From Bradyrhizobium sp. 141 (GTDB taxonomy: Bacteria > Pseudomonadota > Alphaproteobacteria > Rhizobiales > Xanthobacteraceae): a stretch of DNA of 64,000 nt. The stretch spans positions 1 to 64,000 of the forward strand of contig NZ_JADPKR010000013.1 in the NCBI RefSeq assembly GCF_023074055.1. The letters run 5' to 3'. Each line of letters begins with the position of its first letter. Positions within the stretch are counted from its first letter, which is position 1. Shown here piece by piece: positions 40,842 to 50,201 of the stretch. The translations under genes were made by a program, and so were the position numbers. Under the pieces are notes generated by a model that ran no database searches, was not told the DNA's origin, and saw nothing but the letters and a program-made list of their open reading frames with translations.

Positions 40842-42001
40842 GCGCGTCTGCGGTCAAGGGCTGGTGTCCCGGCGCGCTGCGGCCGATGCAATCGGGCGAC
40901 GGGCTCGTGGTCCGCGTGCGTCCGTTCGGTGGGCGCCTTGAACCAGCACAAATCACCGGGCTTGCTGAGCTCGCCGGGCAACACGGCAATGGTCTCATCG
41001 ATATGACGAGCCGTGCCAATCTGCAGATCCGGGGCGTCAGCGAGCAAAGCCATCGGCCTCTGCTCGACGGCCTCTCGCAACTGGCACTGCTCGATCCCGA
41101 CGCCGATATCGAAGCCCGGCGCAATATTCTGGTGATGCCGTTCTGGAGCGGCGGCGACCAAACACAGTCGCTCGCCGCCGAGCTGGAGGAGGCGCTCGCC
41201 GATAGCGCCCTCGCGCTTCCCACCAAGTTCGGCTTTGCCATCGATGATGGAAGATCGCGGGTGCTCGCCGGCGATTCCGCCGACATACGTATCGAGCGCG
41301 ATCGGTCGGGCCGTCTCCTGGTGCGGGCCGATGGTGCAAGGCTCGGCCGCTCGGTCGCACGCGGCGAGGCCGTCAGCACGGCGCTCGCGCTCGCAAGCTG
41401 GTTCCTGGTCTCCGGCGGCGCGAGGGCTGGGCGAGGGCGCATGGCGGCCCACATCGCCTCCGGCGCGGCATTGCCTCAATCGTTGCGCGGGGAGACCGAG
41501 CCTGCGCCCGTGATGGCGGCGTCGCGTCCCGGGCACTATCCGCAAGGCGCGATGGTCGGCGTCGCGTTCGGGCAGATGCTGAACACGACACTGCATCAAC
41601 TTGCCGGTTGCGGACATGCACTGCGCATGACGCCATGGCGGATGGTGCTGAGCGAGGGCAAGCGCGAGATGCCGAACGCGGCGGGCCTCATTACCGAGCC
41701 CTTCGACCCCGCGCTGCGCGTCATCGCCTGCAGCGGCGCGCCGCGCTGCCGCGAAGCCCATGCCGACACGCGCGCACTGGCCGCGGCGCTGGCGCCGCGC
41801 ATCGCCGCCGATGCGCGTCTCCACGTTTCCGGTTGTGGCAAGGGTTGCGCGCATTCCGGCACGGCCGCAGTCACGCTGGTCGCGACACGCGCCGGCTTCG
41901 ATCTCGTGCGCGGCGGCTCGACGCGTGATGAGCCGGTCCTGCGTGGGCTCAACGGCGCCGATATCGTCAGCGATCCCTCCATCCTGGTGGGAGGGCACTG
42001 A
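40838..42001 (+). CDS. cobG: Precorrin-3B synthase CobG
   Basis: 387 residues, a nitrite/sulfite-reductase-fold Fe-S protein. Uses O2 to hydroxylate precorrin-3A and form the gamma-lactone, which defines the aerobic pathway. The 4Fe-4S ligands are Cys298, Cys304, Cys333 and Cys337 (CSGAPRC and SGCGKGC). Two half-domains start near GWCPGALRPM and HYPQGAMVGVAFG. The ATGA overlap with cobN and the TGATG with cobH place it in one operon. Its presence argues that the cell makes B12 under aerobic conditions. Confidence 0.94.
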   Translation: MSASAVKGWCPGALRPMQSGDGLVVRVRPFGGRLEPAQITGLAELAGQHGNGLIDMTSRANLQIRGVSEQSHRPLLDGLSQLALLDPDADIEARRNILVMPFWSGGDQTQSLAAELEEALADSALALPTKFGFAIDDGRSRVLAGDSADIRIERDRSGRLLVRADGARLGRSVARGEAVSTALALASWFLVSGGARAGRGRMAAHIASGAALPQSLRGETEPAPVMAASRPGHYPQGAMVGVAFGQMLNTTLHQLAGCGHALRMTPWRMVLSEGKREMPNAAGLITEPFDPALRVIACSGAPRCREAHADTRALAAALAPRIAADARLHVSGCGKGCAHSGTAAVTLVATRAGFDLVRGGSTRDEPVLRGLNGADIVSDPSILVGGH

Positions 42002-42630
42002 TGCCGCACACTTATGAAACCGACGGCGCGGCGATCTATCGTCAGTCCTTCGCGACCATCCGCGCCGAGGCGGACCTTGCGCGCTTTTCGCCTGATGAAG
42101 AGCAGGTCGTGGTGCGGATGATCCATGCCGCCGGCATGGTTGGCCTGGAGGCGCATATCCGCTTCACGCCTGATATGGCGACCGTCGCGCGCGCGGCCTT
42201 GCAGAAGGGCGCGCCGGTCCTGTGCGACGCGCGCATGGTCTCGGAAGGGATTACGCGCGCAAGGCTTCCCGCGGCGAACGCGGTGATCTGCACGCTCGGC
42301 GATACCGCGGTTCCCGCACTGGCGCAATCAATGCGCAACACGCGCTCGGCTGCTGCGCTCGAGCTGTGGCGGCCGCATCTCGACGGTGCGATCGTTGCGA
42401 TCGGCAATGCGCCGACCGCGCTGTTTCATCTGCTCAACATGCTGGAAGACCGCGATTGTCCGCGGCCGGCGGCGATCATCGGCTGCCCCGTCGGCTTCGT
42501 CGGCGCAGCCGAATCCAAGGCTGCGCTGATGGCCGATCCGCCGGTCCCCGCACTCACGGTCGAAGGCCGCCTCGGCGGCTCCGCGATCACGGTCGCCGCC
42601 GTGAATGCCCTAGCGAGCCGGAGCGAATAG
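42001..42630 (+). CDS. cobH: Precorrin-8X methylmutase
   Basis: 209 residues. Moves a methyl group from C-11 to C-12 to give hydrogenobyrinic acid. The proposed catalytic histidine is His42 in RMIHAAGMVG; DARMVSEGITRARL and CPVGFVGAAESKAAL are further family motifs. The start shares one base with the cobG stop (TGATG). Complete. Confidence 0.95.
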   Translation: MPHTYETDGAAIYRQSFATIRAEADLARFSPDEEQVVVRMIHAAGMVGLEAHIRFTPDMATVARAALQKGAPVLCDARMVSEGITRARLPAANAVICTLGDTAVPALAQSMRNTRSAAALELWRPHLDGAIVAIGNAPTALFHLLNMLEDRDCPRPAAIIGCPVGFVGAAESKAALMADPPVPALTVEGRLGGSAITVAAVNALASRSE

Positions 42631-42632
42631 CG

Positions 42633-43364
42633 ATGGGACGCATCATCTGCTGCGGTCTCGGCCCCGGCAACCCTGATATGATGAGCGTGCGCGCCGACCG
42701 CACCGTGCGCGGCGCGAAGCATGTCGCCTATTTCCGCAAGATGGGCCGTCCGGGCCAGGCGCGGCGTATCGTCGAAGGGATGTTGGCGACGGATGTCGCC
42801 GAATATCCGATGGAATATCCGGTTACGACCGAGATCGCCTTCGACAGCGCCGAATATGTGCAGCTGCTCGCGGGCTTCTACGACGAATGGGCCGAGCGCC
42901 TGGCGCGGCTTGCGCGGGCGGTCGATGTCGTCGTGCTCTGCGAGGGCGATCCCTACTTCTACGGCTCGTTCATGCATCTGCACACGCGCCTGCAAGGCCG
43001 GGTCGAGATCGACGTGATCGCCGGCATTCCCGGCATGGTCGGCTGCTGGAATGGCGTCGGACAGCCGATCGCGCTCGGCGACGACGTGACGACGGTGTTG
43101 ATGGGAACGCTTGGCGAAGACGAGCTCGAGCGGCGCATGCGCGATTCCGATGCGCTCGTCGTCATGAAGACCGGCCGCAATCTCGCAAAGGTGCGCCGGG
43201 CGCTCAGCTCCGCCGGACGGCTGGACGATGCCTGGCTGGTCGAGCGCGGCACCATGCCGGGCGAGCGCGTGGTGCGGCTCGCCGAGATCGATGGCGCGGA
43301 CTGTCCCTATTTCGCGATCGTGCTGGTGCACGGCAAGGGCCGGCATCTGGACGCCGCCGAATGA
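42633..43364 (+). CDS. cobI: Precorrin-2 C20-methyltransferase
   Basis: 243 residues, class III SAM-dependent tetrapyrrole methylase fold. Motifs: GLGPGNPDMMSVRA near the N-terminus, CEGDPYFYGSF, and VIAGIPGMVGCW. The frame is open well upstream over cobH; the ATG at 42633, 2 bp after the cobH stop, gives the correct family N-terminus MGRIICCGLG. It methylates C-20, later excised with the ring contraction. It overlaps cobJ by ATGA. Confidence 0.95.
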   Translation: MGRIICCGLGPGNPDMMSVRADRTVRGAKHVAYFRKMGRPGQARRIVEGMLATDVAEYPMEYPVTTEIAFDSAEYVQLLAGFYDEWAERLARLARAVDVVVLCEGDPYFYGSFMHLHTRLQGRVEIDVIAGIPGMVGCWNGVGQPIALGDDVTTVLMGTLGEDELERRMRDSDALVVMKTGRNLAKVRRALSSAGRLDDAWLVERGTMPGERVVRLAEIDGADCPYFAIVLVHGKGRHLDAAE

Positions 43365-44095
43365 CGGGCACCTTGACCATCGCGGGCCTCGGGCCGGGCA
43401 GCGATGCGCTGGTGACGCCCGAGGTGACAGCCGCGCTGGCGTCCGCGACCGACGTTCTGGGTTATGCCCCCTATGTCGCGCGCGTGCCGGCGCGGCCGGG
43501 ACTGAAGCTGCATCCCTCCGACAATCGCGAGGAGCTGCAGCGCGCCAGCGAGGCTTTGCGGCTTGCGTCCGAAGGCGGGCAGGTCGTCGTCGTGTCCTCC
43601 GGCGATCCCGGGGTGTTCGCGATGGCCTCCGCCGTATTCGAGGCACTCGAACAGGCACCGCAATGGCGGGAGCTGCCGATCCGCGTGCTGCCCGGCATCA
43701 CCGCGATGCTGGCGGCGGCCGCCCGCGCCGGTGCGCCGCTCGGCCATGATTTCTGCGCGATCAATCTCTCGGACAATCTCAAGCCCTGGTCGGTGATCGA
43801 GACGCGCTTGAGGCTTGCCGCAGAAGCCGATTTCTCGATTGCGATGTACAATCCGCGCTCGGCCAGCCGGCCCGAAGGATTTGGCCGCGCGCTCGCGGTG
43901 CTGAAGGACGCAGGTTGCGGCGAGCGCCTGGTGATCTTCGCGCGCGCTGTCAGCGCGGCCGACGAGAAGATCAAGACGGTCACGCTGAAGGAAGCGACAC
44001 CAGAGATGGCCGACATGCGCACGCTGGTGATCGTCGGCAATTCGCAGACGCGTCGCGTCGGCCGCTGGGTCTATGCGCCGAGGCGGGTCGAATGA
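43361..44095 (+). CDS. cobJ: Precorrin-3B C17-methyltransferase
   Basis: 244 residues. Methylates C-17 and drives ring contraction. The methylase fold is evident from IAGLGPGSDALVTPEV, VSSGDPGVFAMASAVFE, LPGITAMLAAAARAGAP and MYNPRSASRPEGFGRAL. The start was set at ATG 43361, which overlaps the cobI stop. Its 3' end overlaps the convergent cobK by 25 bp, so this plus-strand run is interrupted here. Confidence 0.95.
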   Translation: MTGTLTIAGLGPGSDALVTPEVTAALASATDVLGYAPYVARVPARPGLKLHPSDNREELQRASEALRLASEGGQVVVVSSGDPGVFAMASAVFEALEQAPQWRELPIRVLPGITAMLAAAARAGAPLGHDFCAINLSDNLKPWSVIETRLRLAAEADFSIAMYNPRSASRPEGFGRALAVLKDAGCGERLVIFARAVSAADEKIKTVTLKEATPEMADMRTLVIVGNSQTRRVGRWVYAPRRVE

Positions 44096-44817
44096 CCGAG
44101 CCACTGCATCACATCAGTGAGGCTCTCAACCCGCCTGCGCCGGGGCAGCTCCGGCCGCAAGATCATGATCACGGGCAGGCCGAGCATGCGGGCCGCGTCG
44201 ATCTTGGCGCGCGCACCGTCGCCGCCGGAATTGCGGGCGACGATCCACGCGATGCCGCGCGTACGCATCATCTCCAGCTCTCCGTCGAGGGTGAACGGCC
44301 CGCGCGATACGATCACGTCCGCCGCAAAGGGCAGGGGCGCTTCGGGCGGATCGACGAAGCGCAGCGTGTAGGTGTGCTGCGGCTTCATCGCGAACGGCGC
44401 GATGTGCTGGCGGCCGATGGCGAGGAACACGTTTGCCTGCGCCTCGGGCAGCACGGCAGCCGCGGCGGTGACGTCGGCGGCGTCGATCCAGTTGTCGCCG
44501 GGCACCTTGGTCCAGGGCGCGCGCTCCAGTGCAATCAACGGTGTGCCCGTCTCCGCGCAGGCCGCGACCGCATTGCGGCTCATCTCCGCTGCGAACGGAT
44601 GCGTCGCGTCGATCACATGCGTGATGCCTTCACGACGAATGGTGTCGGCCAGCCCGCTCACACCGCCGAACCCGCCGATGCGGGTGGGCAGCGGCTGTTC
44701 CGCGGGCGCGCGGGTGCGGCCGCCATAGGAATAGACGGCAACAATGCCTGCGCGCGCGACCGCCTCCGCGAGCAGGCTCGCATCGGCCGTTCCGCCCAGA
44801 ATGAGCGCGCGTGTCAT
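44071..44817 (-). CDS. cobK: Precorrin-6A reductase
   Basis: 248 residues. NADPH-dependent reduction of precorrin-6A to precorrin-6B. N-terminal [20 protein letters not shown] (Rossmann-like), then VIDATHPFAAEMSRNA, LFLAIGRQ-type text (NVFLAIGRQHIAPF), and IVARNSGGDGARAKIDAA are diagnostic. The start is ATG at 44817: the open frame continues far upstream opposite cobL but without similarity. It lies antisense between cobJ (25-bp tail overlap) and cobL (start codons share two bases), so its promoter must be inside cobL. Confidence 0.93.
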   Translation of the reverse strand: MTRALILGGTADASLLAEAVARAGIVAVYSYGGRTRAPAEQPLPTRIGGFGGVSGLADTIRREGITHVIDATHPFAAEMSRNAVAACAETGTPLIALERAPWTKVPGDNWIDAADVTAAAAVLPEAQANVFLAIGRQHIAPFAMKPQHTYTLRFVDPPEAPLPFAADVIVSRGPFTLDGELEMMRTRGIAWIVARNSGGDGARAKIDAARMLGLPVIMILRPELPRRRRVESLTDVMQWLGHSTRLGA

Positions 44818-45997
44818 GGTTGATCCCTGGCTGACCATCATCGGTATCGGCGAAGATGGCCTTGCCGGGCTATCCGAGGCAAGCCGAAAGGCGCTCAATG
44901 ATGCCGAAACCGTCTTCGGCGGTGAACGACACCTCGCGCTGGCCGGCGTGAGCAGCCGCGGCCGTGCGTGGCCGGTGCCGTTCGACGCGGATATCGTGCT
45001 GAGTTGCCGCGACCGGCCGACGGCCGTGCTCGCCTCCGGCGATCCGTTCTGGCACGGCGCAGGCGCGAGCCTTGCTGAAAAGCTCGGTAGCGACGAGTGG
45101 ATCGCGCATCCGTCGCCCTCGACCTTCTCCCTCGCAGCCGCGCGCTTGGGTTGGCGTCTGGAGGCCACGACGTGCATCGGCCTCCATGCCGTGCCGTTCG
45201 AGCGTCTGGTGCCGCATCTCGTGCGAGATGCGCACATTATCTGCCTGATGCGCGACGCAGCGGCGGTCGGCGCTCTCGCGAAATGGCTGACCGCGCGCGG
45301 ATGGGGCCCGTCACCGATGTGGACGCTCGAGGCGCTTGGCGGGCCACGGGAATACACAGACCAGCATCGCGTCGACCTCTTTGCCGAGGAGGTCACCGAA
45401 AATCTGGTCGCGGTGGCTTTGTGGGCGAGGGGAACGCAGGGCATCCCCCGCAGCTCAGGGCTACCGGACGATCTGTTCGTCCACGACGGCCAGATCACCA
45501 AGCGGCCGGTGCGCGCGCTCGCGCTCTCGGCGCTGGCGCCGCGTCCCGGCGAACGGCTGTGGGATATCGGCGCCGGCTCGGGCTCGATCTCGGTCGAGTG
45601 GGCGCTGTGTGGCGGGACGGCGATCGCCATCGAGGTGCGCGAGGATCGCGTTGCAAACATCCGCAGCAATGCGGCGGCGTTCGGACTGGCGCACCGGATC
45701 ACTGTCGTCACGGGGAGGGCCCCGGAAGCTCTTGCCGGGTTAGAAGCGCCAGATGCCGTCTTCATTGGCGGCGGTCTCGATAGCGTGATGTTCGATGCCA
45801 TCTGGTCGCGCCTCGCGCCTGGAACGCGGTTCGTTGCACATTCAGTCACGCTGGAGACGGAAGTGCTGCTCGGCGAGCTGCATCAGCGCCACGGTGGCGA
45901 GCTGATGCGGGTCGAGCTCGCCCATGCCGCGCCGCTCGGCCGCTATCGCTCCTGGGAGGCGGCACGTCCCGTGGTGCAATGGAGTGCGGTCCGATGA
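44816..45997 (+). CDS. cobL: Precorrin-6B C5,15-methyltransferase (decarboxylating)
   Basis: 393 residues, bifunctional. The N-terminal half (1 to about 200, [30 protein letters not shown]) is a CbiE-type methylase for C-5. The C-terminal half (about 210-393, [25 protein letters not shown]) is a CbiT-type methylase/decarboxylase acting at C-15 and the C-12 acetate. The start ATG at 44816 lies back to back with the cobK start; an ATG at 44801 would add five residues. It overlaps cobE by 4 bp and begins the second plus-strand run cobL-E-M-B-A. Confidence 0.94.
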   Translation: MVDPWLTIIGIGEDGLAGLSEASRKALNDAETVFGGERHLALAGVSSRGRAWPVPFDADIVLSCRDRPTAVLASGDPFWHGAGASLAEKLGSDEWIAHPSPSTFSLAAARLGWRLEATTCIGLHAVPFERLVPHLVRDAHIICLMRDAAAVGALAKWLTARGWGPSPMWTLEALGGPREYTDQHRVDLFAEEVTENLVAVALWARGTQGIPRSSGLPDDLFVHDGQITKRPVRALALSALAPRPGERLWDIGAGSGSISVEWALCGGTAIAIEVREDRVANIRSNAAAFGLAHRITVVTGRAPEALAGLEAPDAVFIGGGLDSVMFDAIWSRLAPGTRFVAHSVTLETEVLLGELHQRHGGELMRVELAHAAPLGRYRSWEAARPVVQWSAVR

Positions 45998-46362
45998 AGG
46001 TCGCGGGGCTCGGATTCAAGAGGGACGTCACGCTGGCCTCGTTGCGCGAAGCGCTGCTGGCAGCCGGCGGTGCCGAAGGCCTTGCTGCGCTTGCGACCGT
46101 CGGCGACAAGGCCAACGCGGAGGCGTTGAAGCAGCTCGCACGCGAATGCAGCGTCCCCATCAAAGCGTTTCCGGCCGACGTGTTGGCGGGCATCGACACG
46201 CCGACGCAGTCGAAGCTTGTCGCCGAAAAATTCGGGACGGGTTCGATCGCCGAAGCCGCCGCGCTTGCTGCCGCCGGGCCTCGCGCGCGGCTGATTGCGA
46301 CACGCGTGGTCTCGCAGGATCGCACCGCGACCGCGGCGATCGCCGAAGGAGACGGCGCATGA
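45994..46362 (+). CDS. cobE: CobE/CbiG C-terminal-domain protein
   Basis: 122 residues, cytoplasmic. Text such as [35 protein letters not shown] and [23 protein letters not shown] matches the CobE family, equivalent to the C-terminal domain of anaerobic CbiG. In the aerobic pathway it is required for good B12 production, but its exact step is unsettled. The start at 45994 was chosen because it gives the family N-terminus and an ATGA overlap with cobL; an upstream ATG at 45979 is less likely. It overlaps cobM by ATGA. Confidence 0.9.
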   Translation: MKVAGLGFKRDVTLASLREALLAAGGAEGLAALATVGDKANAEALKQLARECSVPIKAFPADVLAGIDTPTQSKLVAEKFGTGSIAEAAALAAAGPRARLIATRVVSQDRTATAAIAEGDGA

Positions 46363-47144
46363 CGGTGCATTTCATCGGCGCAGGACCGGGCGCGCCTGAC
46401 TTGCTGACCCTGCGCGGCCGCGACCTGATCGCGGCCTGTCCGGTCTGTCTCTATGCCGGCTCACTGGTGCCGGAAGGCGTGCTGGCGCATTGCCCGCCCG
46501 GCGCGCGCATCGTCAACACCGCATCCCTGTCGCTCGAGGAGATCGTCGCGGAGATCGCCGCCGCTCATGCGGCGGGCAAGGACGTGGCTCGCCTGCATTC
46601 CGGCGATCTCTCGATCTGGTCGGCGATGGGCGAGCAGCTCCGCCGCCTGCGGGCGCTTGGCATTCCCTGTTCGGTCACGCCGGGCGTGCCGTCCTTCTCC
46701 GCCGCCGCGGCCGCGTTGGAAACCGAGCTCACGCTGCCTGGCCTTGCCCAGACAGTCGTGCTGACGCGCACGCCGGGCGGCCGCGCCAGCGCGATGCCTG
46801 AAGGCGAGAAGCTGGCCGCATTCGCCGCGACCGGCGCGGTGCTCGCGATTCATCTGTCGATCCATCTGCTCGACACCGTCGTCGCTGAGCTCACGCCGCA
46901 TTATGGCGCGGACTGCCCGGTCGCGATCGTCTGGCGCGCGAGCTGGCCGGACCAGCGCATTGTCCGTGCCACGCTCGGCACACTCGATGCCGCTGTCGGC
47001 ACGGAAATGGAGCGCACCGCGCTGATCCTGGTCGGCAAAACGCTTGGCGCTGCGGATTTCGACGAGAGTCGCCTCTATGCTGCCGACTACGACCGTCGCT
47101 ATCGGCCGGTTGGGGCCGAGCCGCGCTTTCCGGAGGCGACCTGA
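46359..47144 (+). CDS. cobM: Precorrin-4 C11-methyltransferase
   Basis: 261 residues. Methylates C-11 to form precorrin-5. Methylase signatures: [49 protein letters not shown] and [18 protein letters not shown]. The start at ATG 46359 overlaps the cobE stop; its TGATG end couples to cobB. Complete, with an ordinary length for the family. Confidence 0.95.
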   Translation: MTVHFIGAGPGAPDLLTLRGRDLIAACPVCLYAGSLVPEGVLAHCPPGARIVNTASLSLEEIVAEIAAAHAAGKDVARLHSGDLSIWSAMGEQLRRLRALGIPCSVTPGVPSFSAAAAALETELTLPGLAQTVVLTRTPGGRASAMPEGEKLAAFAATGAVLAIHLSIHLLDTVVAELTPHYGADCPVAIVWRASWPDQRIVRATLGTLDAAVGTEMERTALILVGKTLGAADFDESRLYAADYDRRYRPVGAEPRFPEAT

Positions 47145-48454
47145 TGGCAGCCGGCCTCGTCATCTCCGCACCGGCCTCCGGCGTCGGCAAGACCACGCTG
47201 ACGCTGGCGCTCGCGCGCGCCTTTCGCCATCGCGGATTGAACGTGCAGTGCCTCAAGAGCGGGCCCGACTATATCGATCCTGCCTTTCACGCTGCGGCCA
47301 CGGGACGGGCCTCCGTCAACGTCGATAGCTGGGCGATGGATCGCGAGACAATCGCGCATCTCGTCCGCCGCGGTGCGGATGCCGATGTCGTGCTCGCCGA
47401 GGGCTCGATGGGCCTGTTCGACGGCGTCGCCGCGCGCGGTGTCTCCGGCACCGGTGCCACCGCCGACATCGCGGAGATGCTGGGCTGGCCGGTGGTGCTG
47501 GTGATCGACCCATCCGGCCAGGCGCAAACGGCGGCGGCGATCGCCGCGGGTCTTCGCGACTATCGTGCCGGCGTCAGACTTGCGGGCGTCGTGCTCAACC
47601 GCGTCGCCAGTCCGCGCCATGAAGACCTCGTGCGGCGCGCGCTCAATGACGCCGGCATTGCGGTGTTCGGCGCGCTGCCGCGTCATGCCGAGATCAGCCT
47701 GCCGAAGCGGCATCTTGGCCTGGTGCAGGCCGAAGAGCAGGCGGAAATCGGGAAGCTGATCGACGAGGCCGCGCGCTTCGTCGCCGAGCATGTCGATCTC
47801 GACGCGGTGCTGCGCTTCGCTGCCAACTGGTCGCCGCAGCCGGCGGCGAGTGGTTTCAACGTGACGCCGCCCGGCCAGCGCATCGCCCTAGCCCGTGATG
47901 CCGCGTTCTCCTTCGTCTATCCGCACATGCTGGAAGCCTGGCGCGCGGCGGGCGCCGACATATTGCCGTTCTCGCCGCTGGCCGATGAAGCGCCTGACGC
48001 GAGCGCCGACGTGTGCTGGCTGCCGGGCGGCTATCCCGAGCTTCATGCCGGCAAGATCGCAGCCAATGCGCGCTTTCGCAGCGGCTTGCGCGCCTTCGCC
48101 GAAATGCGGCCGGTGCACGGCGAATGCGGGGGCTATATGGTGCTGGGAACCGCTTTGACCGACGCGGACGGTATCCGCCATGAGATGACAGGCCTTCTTG
48201 GGCTTGAGACGAGCTTTGCCAAGCGCCGCATGCATCTGGGCTACCGCCTCGCCGAACTCGCCGCGCCGATACCGGGCCATCAGGCCGGCGCACGCCTGCG
48301 CGGCCACGAATTCCACTATTCGACGATCGTCGCGCAGCCTGATAAGCCGCTGGCGGTCGTGCACGATGCAACCGGCGCCGTGATCGCCGAGACCGGCTCG
48401 CAGCGCGGACGTGCCACCGGCACGTTCTTCCATCTGATCGCGGAGGACCGGTGA
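47144..48454 (+). CDS. cobB: Hydrogenobyrinic acid a,c-diamide synthase
   Basis: 436 residues. Glutamine- and ATP-dependent amidation of the a and c carboxylates. The synthetase domain holds the P-loop-like ISAPASGVGKTTLTLALA (7-24) and CLKSGPDYIDPAFH; the glutaminase-like domain has its nucleophile Cys328 in VHGECGGYMVLG. The start overlaps the cobM stop (TGATG), and it overlaps cobA by GTGA. The context with CobN supports the aerobic (hydrogenobyrinic) substrate. Confidence 0.94.
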   Translation: MAAGLVISAPASGVGKTTLTLALARAFRHRGLNVQCLKSGPDYIDPAFHAAATGRASVNVDSWAMDRETIAHLVRRGADADVVLAEGSMGLFDGVAARGVSGTGATADIAEMLGWPVVLVIDPSGQAQTAAAIAAGLRDYRAGVRLAGVVLNRVASPRHEDLVRRALNDAGIAVFGALPRHAEISLPKRHLGLVQAEEQAEIGKLIDEAARFVAEHVDLDAVLRFAANWSPQPAASGFNVTPPGQRIALARDAAFSFVYPHMLEAWRAAGADILPFSPLADEAPDASADVCWLPGGYPELHAGKIAANARFRSGLRAFAEMRPVHGECGGYMVLGTALTDADGIRHEMTGLLGLETSFAKRRMHLGYRLAELAAPIPGHQAGARLRGHEFHYSTIVAQPDKPLAVVHDATGAVIAETGSQRGRATGTFFHLIAEDR

Positions 48455-49182
48455 GCGGTTTTGTCTCCTTCATCTCCGCCGGCCCCGGCGATCCCGAACT
48501 GCTCACGCTCAAGGGCGCCGCGCGGCTGCGCGAGGCCGACGTCGTGCTCTATGACGATCTTGCGTCCGGCGCGATCCTCGATCTCGCCCGGCCCGGCGCC
48601 AATCTCGTCGCGGTCGGGAAGCGGGCCGGGCGACCCTCGACCAAGCAGCACCATGTCAACCGTCTCCTGGTCGACTATGCCGCAACGGGGTCGCGCGTCG
48701 TGCGGCTGAAGTCGGGCGATGCGGGTATTTTTGGCCGGCTCGAGGAGGAGCTGGAGACGTTGCGCGAAGCCGGCATCGGCTATGAGATCATCCCCGGCGT
48801 CACCTCGGCCTGTGTGGCCGCCGCGCAAGCCGGCATTCCCCTGACCCGGCGCCATACCTCGCGCCGGGTGCAGTTCGTGACCGGGGCCGATGTCACCGGC
48901 GAGCTGCCGCCGAATCTGAACTGGGCTGCACTGGCCGACCCCGAAGCGACGACCGTGGTCTATATGGGCCGGCGTACCTTTCCGGCGCTTGCCGTAAAAT
49001 TGATCGCGCACGGTCTCGCCGCTGATACGCCGGCGCTGTTTGCCGAGTCCCTCGGCCGCCCCGACGAGCGGCTGGTCCGCACCACCATCGCCGAGCTTGC
49101 CGAGCAGCTTGCCCGCGGCGGCGCCGCCTCGACGGCTGCGGTGATCCTGTTCGGCGCGCTGGCGGGGGATTATCCGTCGTGA
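48451..49182 (+). CDS. cobA: Uroporphyrinogen-III C-methyltransferase
   Basis: 243 residues. Methylates C-2 and C-7 of uroporphyrinogen III to give precorrin-2, the entry to the pathway. Motifs: ISAGPGDPELLTLKGAARL (8-26), VRLKSGDAGIFGR, IPGVTSACVAAAQAGIPLT and TVVYMGRRTF. The start is GTG at 48451, overlapping the cobB stop (GTGA). There is no CysG-type dehydrogenase/chelatase extension, so siroheme branch functions lie elsewhere. It is the last gene of the cobL-E-M-B-A run. Confidence 0.94.
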   Translation: MSGFVSFISAGPGDPELLTLKGAARLREADVVLYDDLASGAILDLARPGANLVAVGKRAGRPSTKQHHVNRLLVDYAATGSRVVRLKSGDAGIFGRLEEELETLREAGIGYEIIPGVTSACVAAAQAGIPLTRRHTSRRVQFVTGADVTGELPPNLNWAALADPEATTVVYMGRRTFPALAVKLIAHGLAADTPALFAESLGRPDERLVRTTIAELAEQLARGGAASTAAVILFGALAGDYPS

Positions 49183-49240
49183 CGGCCCCGGCCGCCCTTC
49201 TCCCCTTGACGCAGGCTCGCCGAAAGGGGCACACAGGAGA

Positions 49241-49432
49241 GGCATGGTGCTCGACGCGGCGCAAAGCGCCGGAGCATAATCGGGAATGGGGATGGGCGGA
49301 CCAAGTTGCGGCGCCCGAAACCCCAGCCGCCCCCGCGACTGTAAGCGGTGAGGGACTTCGATCCGCCACTGGGCCGCAAGGTTCGGGAAGGCCGGAGATC
49401 CCAGCGAACCGCGAGCCAGGAGACCGGCCCTG
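49241..49432 (+). promoter_or_regulatory. Cobalamin riboswitch 2 (upstream of the CbiM-like permease)
   Basis: The 301-bp gap between cobA and the permease gene carries the aptamer: AATCGGGAATGGGG at the 5' side, the core CAGCCGCCCCCGCGACTGTA, GCCACTGG (about 49362), TTCGGGAAGGC, and the 3' B12-box strand GCGAGCCAGGAGACCGGCC (49411-49429). A small hairpin GCCGTC/GACGGC (49450-49455/49462-49467) stands directly before the AGGAAGGA ribosome-binding site and may be part of the expression platform. Confidence 0.93.
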
Positions 49433-49483
49433 CACGTTTTGAGGCCAAGGCCGTCGGGTGTGACGGCAGGAAGGAACTGAGCC

Positions 49484-50161
49484 ATGCATATCGAACCCGG
49501 ATTGGTGTCGGACGCCAAGCTCGTATTGAGTTACGCAACCGGCATCGCCGCAGGCGGCGTTGCCTTGAAGCTCGCGGCCGAGACCATGCGTGAGCAGGGC
49601 ATCCTCTCGTTCGCCGTGCGGACGCTGGCCACGACCGCGCTCGTCTTCATCTTCTTCGAGATCCTTCCGCACTTCCCTGTCGGGGTGTCGGAGGTACACT
49701 TCATCCTGGGCTCGACGCTCTTTCTGCTGTTCGGTGCGGCGCCTGCCGCCTTCGGTCTCGCATTCGGGCTGCTGTTCCAGGGCATCTTCTTTGAGCCGCC
49801 GGACCTGCCGCAATATGGCATGAACGTCACCACGCTGCTGGTGCCGCTGTTCGCGATCCAGGCAATCGCCACGCGGATCATCCCGCGCAACACCGCCTAT
49901 GTTGATTTGAAGTATCGTCAGGCGCTGGCGCTCTCGACGACCTATCAGGCCGGCGTGATCGCCTGGGTGGCGTTCTGGGCGCTCTATGGCTCCGGTTTTG
50001 CCATGACCAACCTCGCCAGCATCGCGACGTTCGCGGCTTCTTACGCGCTGGTCATCGTGATCGAGCCGCTCGCCGATCTCGCCGTGCTGGCGCTGGCGAA
50101 GTCGCTGCGTGGCGTCACCGCGCCCGGCCTCGTCACCCCGCGCCTGCACAACGCGGCTTGA
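49484..50161 (+). CDS. CbiM-like cobalt transport permease
   Basis: 225 residues, about six or seven hydrophobic segments. The N-terminus MHIEPGL recalls CbiM/NikM, where the processed Met-His2 end coordinates Co(II) or Ni(II); EVHFILGSTLFLLFG and FGLLFQGIFFEPPDLPQYGMN occupy the positions of the conserved SGHxxGG and G(I/L)TxxGxN-like loops. It is directly governed by a B12 riboswitch, as expected for a cobalt importer. No CbiN, CbiQ or CbiO genes follow, so it either borrows an ECF module from elsewhere or acts as a solitary carrier. A good AGGAAGGA precedes the ATG. The family call is moderate to good; cobalt as substrate is inferred from the riboswitch and its neighbours. Confidence 0.75.
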   Translation: MHIEPGLVSDAKLVLSYATGIAAGGVALKLAAETMREQGILSFAVRTLATTALVFIFFEILPHFPVGVSEVHFILGSTLFLLFGAAPAAFGLAFGLLFQGIFFEPPDLPQYGMNVTTLLVPLFAIQAIATRIIPRNTAYVDLKYRQALALSTTYQAGVIAWVAFWALYGSGFAMTNLASIATFAASYALVIVIEPLADLAVLALAKSLRGVTAPGLVTPRLHNAA

Positions 50162-50201
50162 GAGATCAGCGAAGGGCGGTACGCCGCCCTTCGCGCTCGC
50201 G

